This document shows positions 1-10,897 of a stretch of DNA of 64,000 nt, in pieces. The notes beneath the pieces are model-generated. The model had not been told where the DNA came from and made no database searches. It worked only from the letters and a program-made list of their open reading frames with translations. Origin of the DNA: Massilia varians (GTDB lineage: Bacteria > Pseudomonadota > Gammaproteobacteria > Burkholderiales > Burkholderiaceae_D); NCBI RefSeq assembly GCF_027923905.1, contig NZ_AP026966.1, positions 2,233,001 to 2,297,000 of the forward strand. Reading direction: 5' to 3'. A program made the position numbers and the translations under genes. The first letter of the stretch is position 1. Each line of letters opens with the position of its first letter.

Positions 1-493
1 TGGCGCCGGTCGGCGCAGCCTGCAGGGTCACCCAGACCGTGTGCTCCTCGTAAAAATAAGAGCGGTTGGAACCGGCGACCGAGGCGCGAAAGCGCCCGTT
101 CCAGTCGATCCGGACCGCGTCGCCCAGCCCGCCTTCGAACAGGGGCGAGGCCAGCCAGGCCGGCCACCTGGTCCTGAGCATGCTGTCCCACGGCCGCGAC
201 AGGGACACGGCGAACCCGTCGCCCACGCGCCAGGCCTTCAGGTTGTCCGGCCGGGCAGGGCGGTCGTGGGCCCAGGCCGGATCGTCCAGGCTGCGCACCA
301 GGTGGCGCGGGACGAAGCCGTTTTCTTCCAGCGCCGCCACCTCGTGGCGGATCGTGGCCCCGCCGCCCAAGATGGGCAGGGTGTGCTCGCGCGGCGCGGC
401 CAGCCGCGGCCCGGCATCGGCGGCGGCGCGCGAGGCCTTGGTCCACCTGGACCAGACGTCCTGGACCATCAGGACGGGCGCGGGATGCTTCAT
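1..493 (-). CDS. Hypothetical protein, 3' end outside the window
   Basis: An open frame runs from an ATG at 493 to the window edge, giving at least 164 residues. It begins [19 protein letters not shown], has no signal peptide or membrane segment, and is rich in charged and Trp residues, which suggests a cytoplasmic protein. Codon use has the strong G/C third-position bias of the neighbouring genes, so it looks genuinely coding. It is transcribed divergently from rarA with about 150 bp between them. I do not recognise the family. Confidence 0.6.
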   Translation of the reverse strand, partial: MKHPAPVLMVQDVWSRWTKASRAAADAGPRLAAPREHTLPILGGGATIRHEVAALEENGFVPRHLVRSLDDPAWAHDRPARPDNLKAWRVGDGFAVSLSRPWDSMLRTRWPAWLASPLFEGGLGDAVRIDWNGRFRASVAGSNRSYFYEEHTVWVTLQAAPTGA

Positions 494-641
494 GGGGCGG
501 CTCCGGCATGGAAACGGGGAGTCATTATAGGACAGGCGCCGCCCGGGCCGACCGTCTCTGCCGCGTGCATCGGCTACACTAGGCACATGCACAACACTTC
601 GCACTATTTCTCCTTTCCCTCGCGCGTCCCGGGAGCGCATC

Positions 642-1946
642 ATGGATGACCTGTTCAAGAACGAGCCCGCCCCGCCGCTGGCCGAAGCCCTGCGTCCGCG
701 CACCATCGACGAAGTCATCGGCCAGAGCCACCTGCTCGGCCCCGGCAAGCCGCTGAACCTGGTGTTCAAGTCTGGCAAGCCGCATTCGATGATCCTGTGG
801 GGACCGCCGGGCGTGGGCAAGACCACGCTGGCGCGCCTGACCGCCTATGCCTTCGACTGCGAGTTCATCGCGCTGTCGGCGGTGCTCTCGGGCGTGAAGG
901 ACATCCGCGCCGCCGTCGAGCAGGCCGAGCACTACCTCCAGCAGGGCAAGCACACCATCCTGTTCATCGACGAGATCCACCGTTTCAACAAGTCGCAGCA
1001 GGACGCCTTGCTGCCCTTCGTGGAATCGGGCCTGGTGACCCTGATCGGCGCCACCACCGAGAACCCTTCGTTCGAGGTCAACTCGGCGCTGCTGTCGCGC
1101 TCCCAGGTCTACGTGCTCAAGGCCTTGAGCGACGAGGAGATGCGCCAGCTATTGAAGCGCGCCCAGCAGCGCGTGCTGCAGCACCTGACGTTCGACGAGG
1201 TTGCGGTCGATACCCTGGTCGGCTATGCGGACGGCGATGCGCGCCGCTTCCTCAACCTGCTGGAGCAGACCAAGACCTCGAGCGACACGGCCGGCGTCAC
1301 CCGCATCACCGCGGAGTTCGTCGAGAACGCGCTGACGCTCAACGCACGGCGCTTCGACAAGGGCGGCGACAATTTCTACGACCAGATCTCGGCCCTGCAC
1401 AAGTCGGTGCGCGGCTCGCATCCGGACGCGGCCCTGTACTGGCTGTGCCGCATGCTCGACGGCGGCGCCGACGCCAAGTACCTGTCGCGCCGCATCGTGC
1501 GCATGGCCTGGGAAGACATCGGTCTGGCCGACCCGCGCGCCCTCCAGATCGCCAACGATGCCGCCACCACCTATGAACGCCTCGGTTCGCCCGAAGGCGA
1601 GCTGGCCCTGGGCCAGGCCGTGATCTACCTGGCGATCGCCGCCAAGAGCAATGCCGGCTACAACGCGTTCAACGAAGCGATGGCCTTCGTGAAGAAGGAC
1701 AAGTCGCGCGAGGTGCCGGTCCATCTGCGCAACGCGCCCACCAAGCTGATGAAGGAACTCGGCTACGGCCACGCCTACCGCTATGCCCACGACGAGCCGC
1801 ATGCCTATGCGGCGGGCGAGACCTACCTGCCGGACGGGATGCGCGAGCCGGGCTGGTACCGGCCGGTGCCGCGCGGGGTGGAGTCGAAGATCGCCGACAA
1901 GCTCGCCTTCCTGCGCAGCCTCGACGACGAGGCCGGCGGGTCCTGA
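642..1946 (+). CDS. rarA: Replication-associated recombination protein A (RarA/MgsA), AAA+ ATPase
   Basis: This 434-residue protein is full length for the MgsA/WRNIP1 family. These cytosolic AAA+ ATPases act at stalled replication forks and interact with SSB and clamp-loader components. Visible motifs are a Walker A (GPPGVGKT, residues 54-61), a Walker B (ILFIDE, about 106-111) followed by [13 protein letters not shown], a sensor-1 segment ([12 protein letters not shown]) and the C-terminal tetramerisation domain. The start at 642 has a GGGAG ribosome site in front. In Burkholderiales the usual order is ftsK-lolA-rarA-serS. Here serS lies 7.4 kb downstream with a surface-polysaccharide module between them. 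Confidence 0.97.
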   Translation: MDDLFKNEPAPPLAEALRPRTIDEVIGQSHLLGPGKPLNLVFKSGKPHSMILWGPPGVGKTTLARLTAYAFDCEFIALSAVLSGVKDIRAAVEQAEHYLQQGKHTILFIDEIHRFNKSQQDALLPFVESGLVTLIGATTENPSFEVNSALLSRSQVYVLKALSDEEMRQLLKRAQQRVLQHLTFDEVAVDTLVGYADGDARRFLNLLEQTKTSSDTAGVTRITAEFVENALTLNARRFDKGGDNFYDQISALHKSVRGSHPDAALYWLCRMLDGGADAKYLSRRIVRMAWEDIGLADPRALQIANDAATTYERLGSPEGELALGQAVIYLAIAAKSNAGYNAFNEAMAFVKKDKSREVPVHLRNAPTKLMKELGYGHAYRYAHDEPHAYAAGETYLPDGMREPGWYRPVPRGVESKIADKLAFLRSLDDEAGGS

Positions 1947-1952
1947 CGAAAA

Positions 1953-1983
1953 AGCCCCACGATGGGCTGGCCATCGCGGGGCT
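1953..1983 (-). terminator. Rho-independent terminator after the DUF4214/beta-helix gene
   Basis: The inverted repeat AGCCCC-CGATGG / CCATCG-GGGGCT is followed on the minus strand by a run of five T. It lies 46 bp past the minus-strand stop at 2029 and just after the rarA stop. It therefore ends the minus-strand transcript and may also slow read-through from rarA. Confidence 0.75.
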
Positions 1984-2028
1984 GTGCAGGGTGGGGCGGA
2001 GCCGTTCTGGTTCCGCCTGGCCTCGAAA

Positions 2029-3396
2029 TCAGTAGTTCTCGTAGGCGCCGATGTCCCATGCGCCGCCCTTCGGACGCAGCGCGTTGTCGATGTCGACCGT
2101 CGGGGCGGCGGTCTTGATGCCCTTGTTCACGGCTGGCGACGTGCTCTGCAGGCGATAGTCGCCGGTGCCGGTCGGGTTGTAGCTGACGAACTTCGGCTCG
2201 GCGTTGACGGTGCCGGTAGCGCTGCCGACGCGCAGCGAGATGGCCGAGCCGTTGCCGTAGACCAGGTTGTTCGCGGTGACGTTGCCCGAGCCGATGCAGC
2301 TCTGGCCCGAGTAGCAGTACTGCGAGATGCCCTGGCGCGGGTTCTTGTACACGATGTTGTTGATGACCTTCGTGTTCTTCAGCTGGATGTTGCCCGGCTT
2401 GTCGCCCACCCCGGTGACGATGCCGCCGCCCATGCTGCTCGAGCCGTTGGCGAACACGGTGTTGTTGGCGATGGTCGAATCGGTCGCGGCATGCCACAGG
2501 TGGATGCCGTAGGCCGAGGCGCGGTAGACGATGTTGTTCATGATCTTGCTGCCGCGGTTCGACGAGTAGATACCCTGAACGCCGTTGCAGCCGCCCGGCT
2601 TGCCGATGTCGTGCACCACGTTGCCGATGATGTCGCCGGCCGCGCTGGTGTAGCTGGCGTTGACGATGCCGGCGCCGCCGGAACCCGTGCAGCCGCCCGA
2701 GACGGTGATGTGGTGGACGCGGTTGTTGGTCACCAGCGTGTTCGAACCCATGTTCTGGATGCCCAGGCGGCCCGGGCCGCTGATGTCGAAGCCGTTGATC
2801 TCGACGTAGCTGCCGTTATTCAGCCACATCACTTCCTTGCCGGTGCCGACGATCTTGGCGCCCCACTTGGTGTCGGACACGAAGCGGATCGGGGCGCTCG
2901 AGGTGCCGCTGAGCCTGGTCGTGACGTTGCCGTTGTAAGTGCCTGGCGCCACGTGCACGGTGGTGTTTGCCTTGGCGACCGAGGCGGCCTTGTTGATGGT
3001 TTTGAAAGGACGCGCCTGGGTGCCCGGGTTCGAGTCCGAACCGGTGGTGGCCACGTACAGGTGATAGAACGAGGTCTTGGCGGTGGAGTCGGTGCGGTTC
3101 TGATATTCCTGGCTGCTCATCAGGGCGACGCGCACGGTGTCCAGCGGCATGCCATTGTTGACGTGGCCGGCCCAGTAGGCGAGGCCGGCGGTGTCCGGCT
3201 CGCGGCCGAGCAGCGTACGGTAGAGTTCGGTGACCTGGTCGACCGAGCTCGTCGCGGCGGCAACAGTCGCTTCGGATGCCATGGCGTTGTCGGCGGCGTA
3301 GGCGGTGCTGCCAAGGGCGGTCAGCAGGACGGCTGCGCTGCAGCAAAGGAGTGCGTTGACGCGGGCATTCGAAGCAAAGTTGACTACGTTTTTCAT
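2029..3396 (-). CDS. Secreted DUF4214 plus right-handed parallel beta-helix protein
   Basis: A 455-residue secreted protein. Residues 1-34 form a signal peptide ending GSTAYA. Residues about 50-105 match DUF4214 (VTELYRTLLGREPDTAGLAYW), a domain common in large extracellular and S-layer-associated proteins. From about residue 112 there is a DUF1565-type start (LYVATTGSDSNPGT) followed by a right-handed beta-helix with repeated NN-x-V-turns. This fold is shared by pectate lyases, alginate epimerases and polysaccharide depolymerases. Catalytic residues cannot be assigned by eye. The ribosome site AAGGAAA precedes the ATG. The beta-helix half is a clear paralogue of the next gene (3592-4728). 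Its location beside a flippase/glycosyltransferase/polymerase set suggests processing or binding of a surface polysaccharide, which is an inference. Confidence 0.85.
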   Translation of the reverse strand: MKNVVNFASNARVNALLCCSAAVLLTALGSTAYAADNAMASEATVAAATSSVDQVTELYRTLLGREPDTAGLAYWAGHVNNGMPLDTVRVALMSSQEYQNRTDSTAKTSFYHLYVATTGSDSNPGTQARPFKTINKAASVAKANTTVHVAPGTYNGNVTTRLSGTSSAPIRFVSDTKWGAKIVGTGKEVMWLNNGSYVEINGFDISGPGRLGIQNMGSNTLVTNNRVHHITVSGGCTGSGGAGIVNASYTSAAGDIIGNVVHDIGKPGGCNGVQGIYSSNRGSKIMNNIVYRASAYGIHLWHAATDSTIANNTVFANGSSSMGGGIVTGVGDKPGNIQLKNTKVINNIVYKNPRQGISQYCYSGQSCIGSGNVTANNLVYGNGSAISLRVGSATGTVNAEPKFVSYNPTGTGDYRLQSTSPAVNKGIKTAAPTVDIDNALRPKGGAWDIGAYENY

Positions 3397-3563
3397 TAGA
3401 GAGTTTCCTTCTCAAAAAAGTAAAAGCGAACCTTTGAGAGCAGGAAACTGCGGGAGTTCAATTTTTTTGGAGAAAAATTTTCCGGTGATAATAATTCCGC
3501 AAAAACTGTTTCGAATGTGAAAGCGAAAGCGATATGAAAGGGTTAACCGATATCGAGAGGCGC

Positions 3564-3593
3564 GAGCGCCCTTGGCCGCCAAGTCGGGCGCTC
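3564..3593 (-). terminator. Hairpin overlapping the stop of the second beta-helix gene
   Basis: GAGCGCCC and GGGCGCTC pair around an inner CTTGG/CCAAG stem, making a strong hairpin over the minus-strand stop codon. No T-run follows, so it may stabilise the 3' end or act in rho-dependent termination rather than as a classic terminator. Confidence 0.35.
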
Positions 3594-4728
3594 AGTGTTG
3601 ATAAGCTCCGATGTCCACTGCGGGCGCGCGCGGCCGGCTCACCCCTTCGATATCGGTCGGGGGCGCAAGGGCAACCACCCCACGTTTGCGGGCCGGTGAA
3701 TCCTTGCGCAGGCGATAGTTGCCTTTGCCATCAGGTCGGAAATCGACAAACAGAGGATCTTGGGTAATCGTTCCAATATCTTTCCCAACCAACATTTCAA
3801 TTTTTGCAGCATTTCCGAAAACAAGATTGTGCGCGACGAGATTGTCGGCGCCGATGCAGGACTCGCCGGGATAGCAATATTGCCGGATCGACGCGCGCGG
3901 ATGGTAGGCGACGATGTTGTTGATCACCTTGGTTTCCGTCATCACCACATTTCCCGGCGCATCGCCGGTTCCCAGCACGATGCCCCCGCCGGTCGTGGTT
4001 GAACCGTTCGCGAACACCGTGTTGTTCGCGACGACGACCTTGTTGGCGGCATGCCAGAGATGGATGCCCCATGCCGAGGCGCGATAGACGACGTTGTTGT
4101 AGATCTTGCCGCGCAGGTTGGAGTAATAGATGCCCTGGACACCCGAGCAGGTGCCCGGCTCGCCGATGTCGTGCACCAGGTTGCCGCTGATTTCGCCGTC
4201 CGAGGCCTGGTAGTTGCTGAATACGATGCCGCCGCCGCCCTTGCTGCTGCAGCCGCCCGTGACCGTCAGGTCATGCACGTGGTTGTTGAGCACGCGCACC
4301 CAGGAGCCGTAGTTCAGGATGCCGTTACGTCCGCTGCCGCTGACGTCGAAGCCGGCAATCTCGACGTGCTCGCCATGGTTTTCCCAGACCGCCTCAAGGC
4401 CGCTTCCGATGATCCGGGCGCCCCACTTGACCGTCGAGACATAGCGGATCGGCGCGCTGGGCGTGCCGCTCTTCATCGACTTGATGTTCTCGCGGTAGGT
4501 GCCGGGGGCGACGTGGACGGTACTGCCCGGAACCGCGCGCCGGGCGGCAGCGCCGATGGTCTGCAGCGGCGCGCCTTCGGCGCCGGGGTTGTTGTCGTTT
4601 CCGCCGGGAGCGACGAACAGGGCACGCGGGTCGACCGGCTGCTCGAGCGAGATACATGCCTTGAGGCCGAGGCCGGCCACCAGCAGGGTGCAGGCGATCA
4701 GCGGATACCGAAAGGTTTGCAGGTTCAT
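3592..4728 (-). CDS. Exported right-handed parallel beta-helix protein, paralogue of the preceding gene
   Basis: The product has 378 residues. It has a hydrophobic N-terminal export segment (residues about 8-24, VAGLGLKAC); the LKAC sequence is a poor lipobox because of the Lys. A DUF1565-like start (LFVAPGGNDNNPG) and a beta-helix follow. Long stretches match the neighbouring protein (for example VVYRASA-GIHLWHAA and CIG-DN), but the DUF4214 module is missing. The two genes are therefore a tandem duplication in which one copy gained or the other lost the N-terminal domain. Only about 200 bp separate them, with both on the minus strand. Function is probably binding or cleaving polysaccharide; no active site is identified. 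Confidence 0.8.
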   Translation of the reverse strand: MNLQTFRYPLIACTLLVAGLGLKACISLEQPVDPRALFVAPGGNDNNPGAEGAPLQTIGAAARRAVPGSTVHVAPGTYRENIKSMKSGTPSAPIRYVSTVKWGARIIGSGLEAVWENHGEHVEIAGFDVSGSGRNGILNYGSWVRVLNNHVHDLTVTGGCSSKGGGGIVFSNYQASDGEISGNLVHDIGEPGTCSGVQGIYYSNLRGKIYNNVVYRASAWGIHLWHAANKVVVANNTVFANGSTTTGGGIVLGTGDAPGNVVMTETKVINNIVAYHPRASIRQYCYPGESCIGADNLVAHNLVFGNAAKIEMLVGKDIGTITQDPLFVDFRPDGKGNYRLRKDSPARKRGVVALAPPTDIEGVSRPRAPAVDIGAYQH

Positions 4729-5029
4729 TGTCTCTGACGATAGGACGAGCGCGGCGCCGTGGCCGCCGGGATCCCGAGCTTAAACCGGCGCACGATTGCG
4801 GACCTTGCGTTAGGCCGAGCATTCCTGCATTCCGTCGTTGTTTAATTTTGGCAATTGATTCGCCACGCTTGCCGGCTTGATCGTGCGCAGCATGTCGCGA
4901 TGACGGGTCCGGATAATGAAGCGCAGGCGCCAAGGCAAGCGCACGCGCTGGCGCAAGCGGCACATGGCGTGGCGTCTTCATCCGCATCCGAATCCGACAG
5001 CGAGCACCAAGACAGCGACGACAAGCCCT
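4729..5029. promoter_or_regulatory. Divergent intergenic region before the flippase operon
   Basis: About 300 bp separate the divergent beta-helix gene and the flippase. The stretch around 4840-4870 (TTTAATTTTGGCAATTGATT) is distinctly A/T-rich and is the most likely promoter zone. In-frame ATGs for the flippase at 4916 and 4964 would add a basic, low-complexity N-terminus and lack good ribosome sites, so this stretch is treated as noncoding. Confidence 0.4.
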
Positions 5030-6346
5030 ATGCTGACCCAAATGAAGAGCCTGCTTGCGTCGCTGCCACTCGGCCGCAGCCCCGACGCGCGCCGCAACCT
5101 CTCGACCGCCATCGGCTCGACGATGCTGCGCCAGATGCTCTCGAGCGCCTTGTACTTCGTCGCCTTGTGGATCACCACGCGCCAGCTCGGCCCGCACCAC
5201 AACGGCCTCCTGGTGACGGCCCTGCTGCTGCCGCAAACCCTGTACGCCGTCCTGAACCTGGGCCTGGCCTCCAGCCATGTCTACCACATGAGCAGCGGAA
5301 CTCCGGATGCCGCGGCCATGCGCCGCGTGAACTGGATCCTGGCCTGCACCCTGTGGGGCGTGGCCGTGCTCGCGCTCGCGCTGAGCAGCGACGTCATGGT
5401 CGGGCGCTACCTGCCGGGCACGAGCAAGGACACGGCCTTGTTTGCCAGTCTGCTGTTCCCGGCCATGCTGCTGGCGGCCTGGACCGTATCGCTGATCCAG
5501 GGCGCGCGCGACTACACCACCTTCAACAAGACCGCGCTGATCCAGCCCTTCACCTTCTGCGCGGGCGTGCTGGCGCTGGGCGCCGCGGGCGCGATCAGCG
5601 TCGTCGCGGTGCTGAGCTGCCATATCCTGAGCCAGGCCGCCTTGTGGCTGGCCAGCGAAACGCGGGTGCGGCGCTACCCGGCCGCAGCTCCCGGCGGCGC
5701 GCTCGACCTGGCGCGGATGATCGGCTATGGGCTGCGGGCGCACCTGAGCAACGTGATCACTTTCCTCAACTACAGGGTCGGCTTGTATACGGTCAGCCTG
5801 CTGCTCGATCCATCCGCGGCCGGCATCTACGCGCTCTCGGTGCAGCTGGCCGAGGCGCTGTGGCTGATCGCGAGCGCGGCATCGGTGGTCGTGTTCCCGG
5901 AATCGGCGGCGGCCAACGGCACGCCCGCGGCGCTGCGCCAGATGGTGGGCCGCATCGCGCGGGCCGTGTTCAAGATCACGCTCGTGGTGGGCGTGCTGGC
6001 GGCGGGGCTATCCACCGTGCTGATTCCCTGGGCTTTCGGGAAGGATTACGCGGGCGCCGTCCTTCCCTTCATTGTCCTGTTACCGGGAATTATCACCTGG
6101 AGCTACATGAACGTCATTGCCAACTCGCTGGCGGGCATGGGCCGGCAGGGCGTCAACATCGTGGGGGCCACCTTGTCCCTGGTACTCAATGGCGTGGGCT
6201 GCATGCTGGCGATCCCGGCCTACGGCATGTGGGGGGCGGCGCTGGCCGCCAGCGTGGCGTTCACGGCCACGGCCGCTTACACGGTGTTCATGTACCGGCG
6301 CATCATGACCAAGCGTATCGCGCAGGCCGGAGGAGACAAGGGATGA
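5030..6346 (+). CDS. Polysaccharide flippase (Wzx / MATE-like superfamily)
   Basis: From the chosen start the protein has 438 residues and about 12 hydrophobic segments. It has the organisation of Wzx/PST-type exporters that move lipid-linked sugar repeat units across the inner membrane (for example FVALWITTRQLGPHHNG near the N-terminus and a late SLAGMGRQGVNIVGATLSL motif). The ATG at 5030 is preferred because upstream alternatives at 4916 and 4964 add an unlikely Arg-rich tail. The start is not certain because no strong ribosome site is visible. The stop overlaps the start of the glycosyltransferase by the ATGA arrangement, so the two are co-translated. The partner polymerase follows, and together they look like a minimal Wzx/Wzy unit. 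Confidence 0.8.
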   Translation: MLTQMKSLLASLPLGRSPDARRNLSTAIGSTMLRQMLSSALYFVALWITTRQLGPHHNGLLVTALLLPQTLYAVLNLGLASSHVYHMSSGTPDAAAMRRVNWILACTLWGVAVLALALSSDVMVGRYLPGTSKDTALFASLLFPAMLLAAWTVSLIQGARDYTTFNKTALIQPFTFCAGVLALGAAGAISVVAVLSCHILSQAALWLASETRVRRYPAAAPGGALDLARMIGYGLRAHLSNVITFLNYRVGLYTVSLLLDPSAAGIYALSVQLAEALWLIASAASVVVFPESAAANGTPAALRQMVGRIARAVFKITLVVGVLAAGLSTVLIPWAFGKDYAGAVLPFIVLLPGIITWSYMNVIANSLAGMGRQGVNIVGATLSLVLNGVGCMLAIPAYGMWGAALAASVAFTATAAYTVFMYRRIMTKRIAQAGGDKG

Positions 6347-7662
6347 CGAAGAAGATGCTGATGGTGACCTCGCTGTATCCGTATGGGAATGGCGAGACCT
6401 TTATTACAGCCGAGCTCGAACACGTCGCCCACCACCTCGGCCATATCGAGATCGTACCCGGCTTCTATTCCCGCGACGCGGCGCCGCGTCCGGCCTGGCA
6501 GCCGGTCAACCTGGCCTATGCGGACGGGCGCTGGGGGGCGCTGCGGGTGCCGCGGATGCTCGCCGCGCTCGTGATGAGCCTGTTCAAGTACCGCTGGCTG
6601 TCCGACTTCAGGCTGATCCTGAAGCGGCGCGGCAAGCTGGCGAATATCAAGGAACTGGTCCGCGCGCTCTACCGGGCCAATATGTTCGAGCGCTTCCTGA
6701 AGCAGCAGGCGCGCGCGGGCAAGGACGGCTACGACCTCATCTATTTCTACTGGCTGGTGCCCGAAATCCTCGGGGCGGCGCGCTTCTGCCGGACGTCGGG
6801 CGGGAGCGCCCGGGTGGTCTGCCGCGCCCACCGGGGCGACCTGTACGAGGAAGTCAAGCCTGCCGGCTACGCCGGGCTGCGGCGCGAGATCATCGCCGAG
6901 GTCGACGCGATCTACTGCATCTCCGACCACGGCAAGCATTACCTGGAGCAGCACTATGCGCATCTGGCTGCGAAATTCCACCTCGCGCGGCTCGGGGTCA
7001 ACGATCCGGGCTTCCTGAACCACCAGCCCGGCGCCGGCCCGCTGAGCATCGTGTCCTGCTCCTTCGTCATCGCCAGCAAGCGCCTGCACCTGCTGGTCGA
7101 CGCCATCGCGCAGCTGCTGGCGGCCGATCCCCTGCTGCAGGTGCGCTGGACGCACGTCGGCAACGGCCCCTTGCTCGAGGCGGTGCAGGCCCATGCGGCA
7201 AGCCGCCTCGGGCCGCGCGCGCAGGCGCTGTTCAAGGGCTACCTCACGCAGGCCGAACTGATGGACCTGTACCGCGAGGACAGGTTCGACCTCATCGTCA
7301 ACGTGAGCGACAGCGAAGGCATCCCGGTGAGCCTGATGGAGGCCGCTTCGGCCGGCATCCCGATCGTGGCCACCGACGTCGGGGGCAGCGCGGAGATCAT
7401 CGGCGGCGGCAACGGCGTACTAGTGCCGGCCGATGCCGACGCGGCCACCATCGCGGCCGCCATCGCCCGCTTCCAGGACCGCGGCGCCGCCGTCGCCTGG
7501 CGCCGCGCTGCGCGCCGCTTCTGGGACGAGCGTTTCAACGCGGCCGTCAACTACGACCGCTTCGGGCGCCTGCTTGCCGGCTTGCCCGGTGCGCCGGCCG
7601 CCGGCGGCGCGCCGCAGGCCGCGGCAGCGGCAGGGCAGGGCGGCGACCGGGTGGCCGGCTGA
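6343..7662 (+). CDS. Glycosyltransferase family 4 (GT-B fold)
   Basis: This 439-residue cytoplasmic enzyme transfers an activated sugar to a growing lipid-linked or surface polysaccharide. The C-terminal half carries the GT4 donor-binding signature (SDSEGIPVSLMEAASAG, then PIVATDVGG), with the expected E-x7-E spacing. The N-terminal part starts MTKKMLMVTSLYPYGNGETF, typical of this family. The start overlaps the flippase stop, and AGGAGA lies 7 bp before it. It is the only glycosyltransferase in the module, so either the repeat unit is simple or other transferases are encoded elsewhere. Donor and acceptor cannot be told from sequence. Confidence 0.88.
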   Translation: MTKKMLMVTSLYPYGNGETFITAELEHVAHHLGHIEIVPGFYSRDAAPRPAWQPVNLAYADGRWGALRVPRMLAALVMSLFKYRWLSDFRLILKRRGKLANIKELVRALYRANMFERFLKQQARAGKDGYDLIYFYWLVPEILGAARFCRTSGGSARVVCRAHRGDLYEEVKPAGYAGLRREIIAEVDAIYCISDHGKHYLEQHYAHLAAKFHLARLGVNDPGFLNHQPGAGPLSIVSCSFVIASKRLHLLVDAIAQLLAADPLLQVRWTHVGNGPLLEAVQAHAASRLGPRAQALFKGYLTQAELMDLYREDRFDLIVNVSDSEGIPVSLMEAASAGIPIVATDVGGSAEIIGGGNGVLVPADADAATIAAAIARFQDRGAAVAWRRAARRFWDERFNAAVNYDRFGRLLAGLPGAPAAGGAPQAAAAAGQGGDRVAG

Positions 7663-7688
7663 GGCGCCACGCACGCAAGGGAGGGAGC

Positions 7689-8897
7689 ATGACAGCGCAT
7701 CCACCAGCACGGACCAGCCGTATCCCGGCAGCCCTGGCGTTGTTCGTCTCGCTGTTCCTGCTGTTTACCCCCTTCGAGCAGGGCGGGCCGAATCCGAGCA
7801 TGTTCCCGAAGTATTTCTCGGCGGGCGTCTCGGCGCTGGCGCTGGCGCCCCTGTTCGTCATCACCAGGCTGCGCTTCCGGGTGGAGAGCCAGCTGGTGCT
7901 GGTGACGCTTGCGATGTTCGCCTTCCATGCGCTGGTCGTGAAACCCGTGCCGTTTCACTTCCTGTTGCTGGTCCTGCTGAACGTGATGCTGGCCGTCTTC
8001 ATCTATGAGGCAAGCTTCGCCTGGCGCGCCGAGTTCAGGACGGCGGTTTCCTGGCTACTCTTGCTCAATGCGGTGGTCATCGCGGCCCAGGCATTGATGT
8101 TTCACCTGCTGGGCGCGCCGATCTTCGACTTCCACAAGATGATCTTCGGCTCCAACAGCCGCTTCGTCGAGGATTACCTCAACATCGCACGCTTCTCCGG
8201 CCTGCACGTCGAGCCCGGCACCTATGCCAACTACATCGGCTGCCTGACGGCGATCCTGATGCTGACCTCCGAGTTCAGCGCCCGGTTCGTCGCCCTGTGC
8301 TTCGTGGCCGTGCTGTCGGTGTTCGTGACCAACTCCGGCTCGTCGGTCTATTTTGTGCCGGTCATGGTCCTGCTCCTCGGCTACCTGTGGCATTCCAAGG
8401 TGCGCCTCATCCATGTGGTCGTGCTGGCCGCCTCGCTGTGCGCCTACCTGCTGCTGTCGGGCGTGCTCGAGCACCTCGAGACGCGTTTCTTCGAGCAGGA
8501 CGACGGCAGCTTGTCGCACCGGATCGACGGCGTGAACGCGTGGCTGGCCCTGACCCTGGAAGAGAAACTGATCGGCGTGGGTTTTGCGGAGGATCCCTGC
8601 GTGCGCTGCTACTACCAGGACATCGGCATGATCTTCAACCTGCTGACCCGCGGCGGTATCGTCGTCCTGCTCGCCTTTGCCCTGGTGATCGGACGCATGC
8701 TCGTCGCCAACGGCCTGGTCCTCTCCGTGCTCCTGATGCTCATCCCCATCAACGAGAAGATGTTCTTCTACGAGACACCGATCTGGCTTTTCATCCTGTT
8801 CGCCATGACGCCCTTCGTGCGCCGGAGCGCGCCGCGCCGCGCCACGACGGACGAGGCCGTGGGCGGCATCGCCGCCGCGTCCGCGCCGCGCCCTTGA
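7689..8897 (+). CDS. O-antigen polymerase / Wzy-like membrane protein
   Basis: This 402-residue integral membrane protein has about ten to twelve hydrophobic segments and a large periplasmic loop near residues 140-190 (ending ARFSGLHVEPGTYANYIG). That layout is usual for Wzy polymerases and O-antigen ligases, which join repeat units in the periplasm. These families have little sequence conservation, so the call rests on topology and on the flippase and glycosyltransferase just upstream. A GGGAGGGAG ribosome site precedes the ATG, 26 bp after the glycosyltransferase stop. Confidence 0.75.
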   Translation: MTAHPPARTSRIPAALALFVSLFLLFTPFEQGGPNPSMFPKYFSAGVSALALAPLFVITRLRFRVESQLVLVTLAMFAFHALVVKPVPFHFLLLVLLNVMLAVFIYEASFAWRAEFRTAVSWLLLLNAVVIAAQALMFHLLGAPIFDFHKMIFGSNSRFVEDYLNIARFSGLHVEPGTYANYIGCLTAILMLTSEFSARFVALCFVAVLSVFVTNSGSSVYFVPVMVLLLGYLWHSKVRLIHVVVLAASLCAYLLLSGVLEHLETRFFEQDDGSLSHRIDGVNAWLALTLEEKLIGVGFAEDPCVRCYYQDIGMIFNLLTRGGIVVLLAFALVIGRMLVANGLVLSVLLMLIPINEKMFFYETPIWLFILFAMTPFVRRSAPRRATTDEAVGGIAAASAPRP

Positions 8898-9035
8898 GGC
8901 CGCGCCGAGCGCCTTGTCCGCCCTTACTGCACTTGATGCCGCGGTTTCGGCACTTCATCGCAAGTCGATGGCGGCCCGAGGGGCGTGGCGCTAAAGTTCG
9001 AGCATACCAACGTTGCCTCACCAAGGGAGAACACC

Positions 9036-9233
9036 ATGAACATCCGTAAAAACTTCGAAGCCATCTTCCTGGCCGCCGCCGCACTGGGCCTGGTCGCCAG
9101 CTACGCCACCGCCGCCGCCCGTCCGGTCGAGGTCGTCAAGCACGAATCCGCGATCCTGATCGACTCCACCATGCACGTGGTGGTCGTCAAGGCGCCGCGC
9201 CTGAGCGTCGCCGAAAAAGCCGGCCTGAAGTAA
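9036..9233 (+). CDS. Small exported protein of unknown function
   Basis: This 65-residue product has a good ribosome site (AAGGGAGA) before the ATG. It has a hydrophobic segment (residues about 9-27, IFLAAAALGLVASYATA) that looks like a signal peptide, leaving a mature peptide of about 40 residues with a hydrophobic beta-like run (MHVVVVKAPRLSV). It lies between the polymerase and serS. I do not recognise it. Confidence 0.6.
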   Translation: MNIRKNFEAIFLAAAALGLVASYATAAARPVEVVKHESAILIDSTMHVVVVKAPRLSVAEKAGLK

Positions 9234-10661
<1,428 letters not shown>

Positions 10662-10688
10662 GTTTTTCTGCCGCGGACGAATTTGCTC

Positions 10689-10717
10689 TTCCGTTTTTGC
10701 AAGAGCATCGCTATAAT
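10689..10717 (+). promoter_or_regulatory. Promoter of the first tRNA-Ser
   Basis: A -10 TATAAT at 10712-10717 is preceded at 17 bp by TTCCGT as a weak -35. The same arrangement (TTCC at the same spacing) stands before the second tRNA copy, which supports it. The downstream leader with GCTGACAAGCGACC is also conserved between the copies. Confidence 0.7.
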
Positions 10718-10755
10718 GCGTGCTCTCGCTGACAAGCGACCGCAGCACCGATTTA

Positions 10756-10846
<91 letters not shown>

Positions 10847-10851
10847 TAAAT

Positions 10852-10880
10852 AAAAAGGGCTCCCTCGGGAGCCATTTTTA
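10852..10880 (+). terminator. Terminator of the first tRNA-Ser
   Basis: GGCTCCC/GGGAGCC hairpin (10858-10873) is followed by ATTTTTATTT and preceded by a run of A, so it could act in both directions. The same terminator follows the second tRNA copy. Confidence 0.85.
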
Positions 10881-10897
10881 TTTGCGCGCGGAGAGGA

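Noticed and set aside
1783..3399. A 538-codon plus-strand frame over the DUF4214 gene
   Set aside because: It is antisense to the signal-peptide-bearing beta-helix gene and rich in Val/Asp/Ala as expected of a shadow.
4855..7662. A 935-codon frame across the flippase and glycosyltransferase
   Set aside because: The part before 6343 is an out-of-frame shadow of the flippase. The real glycosyltransferase starts at 6343 with a ribosome site and family N-terminus.
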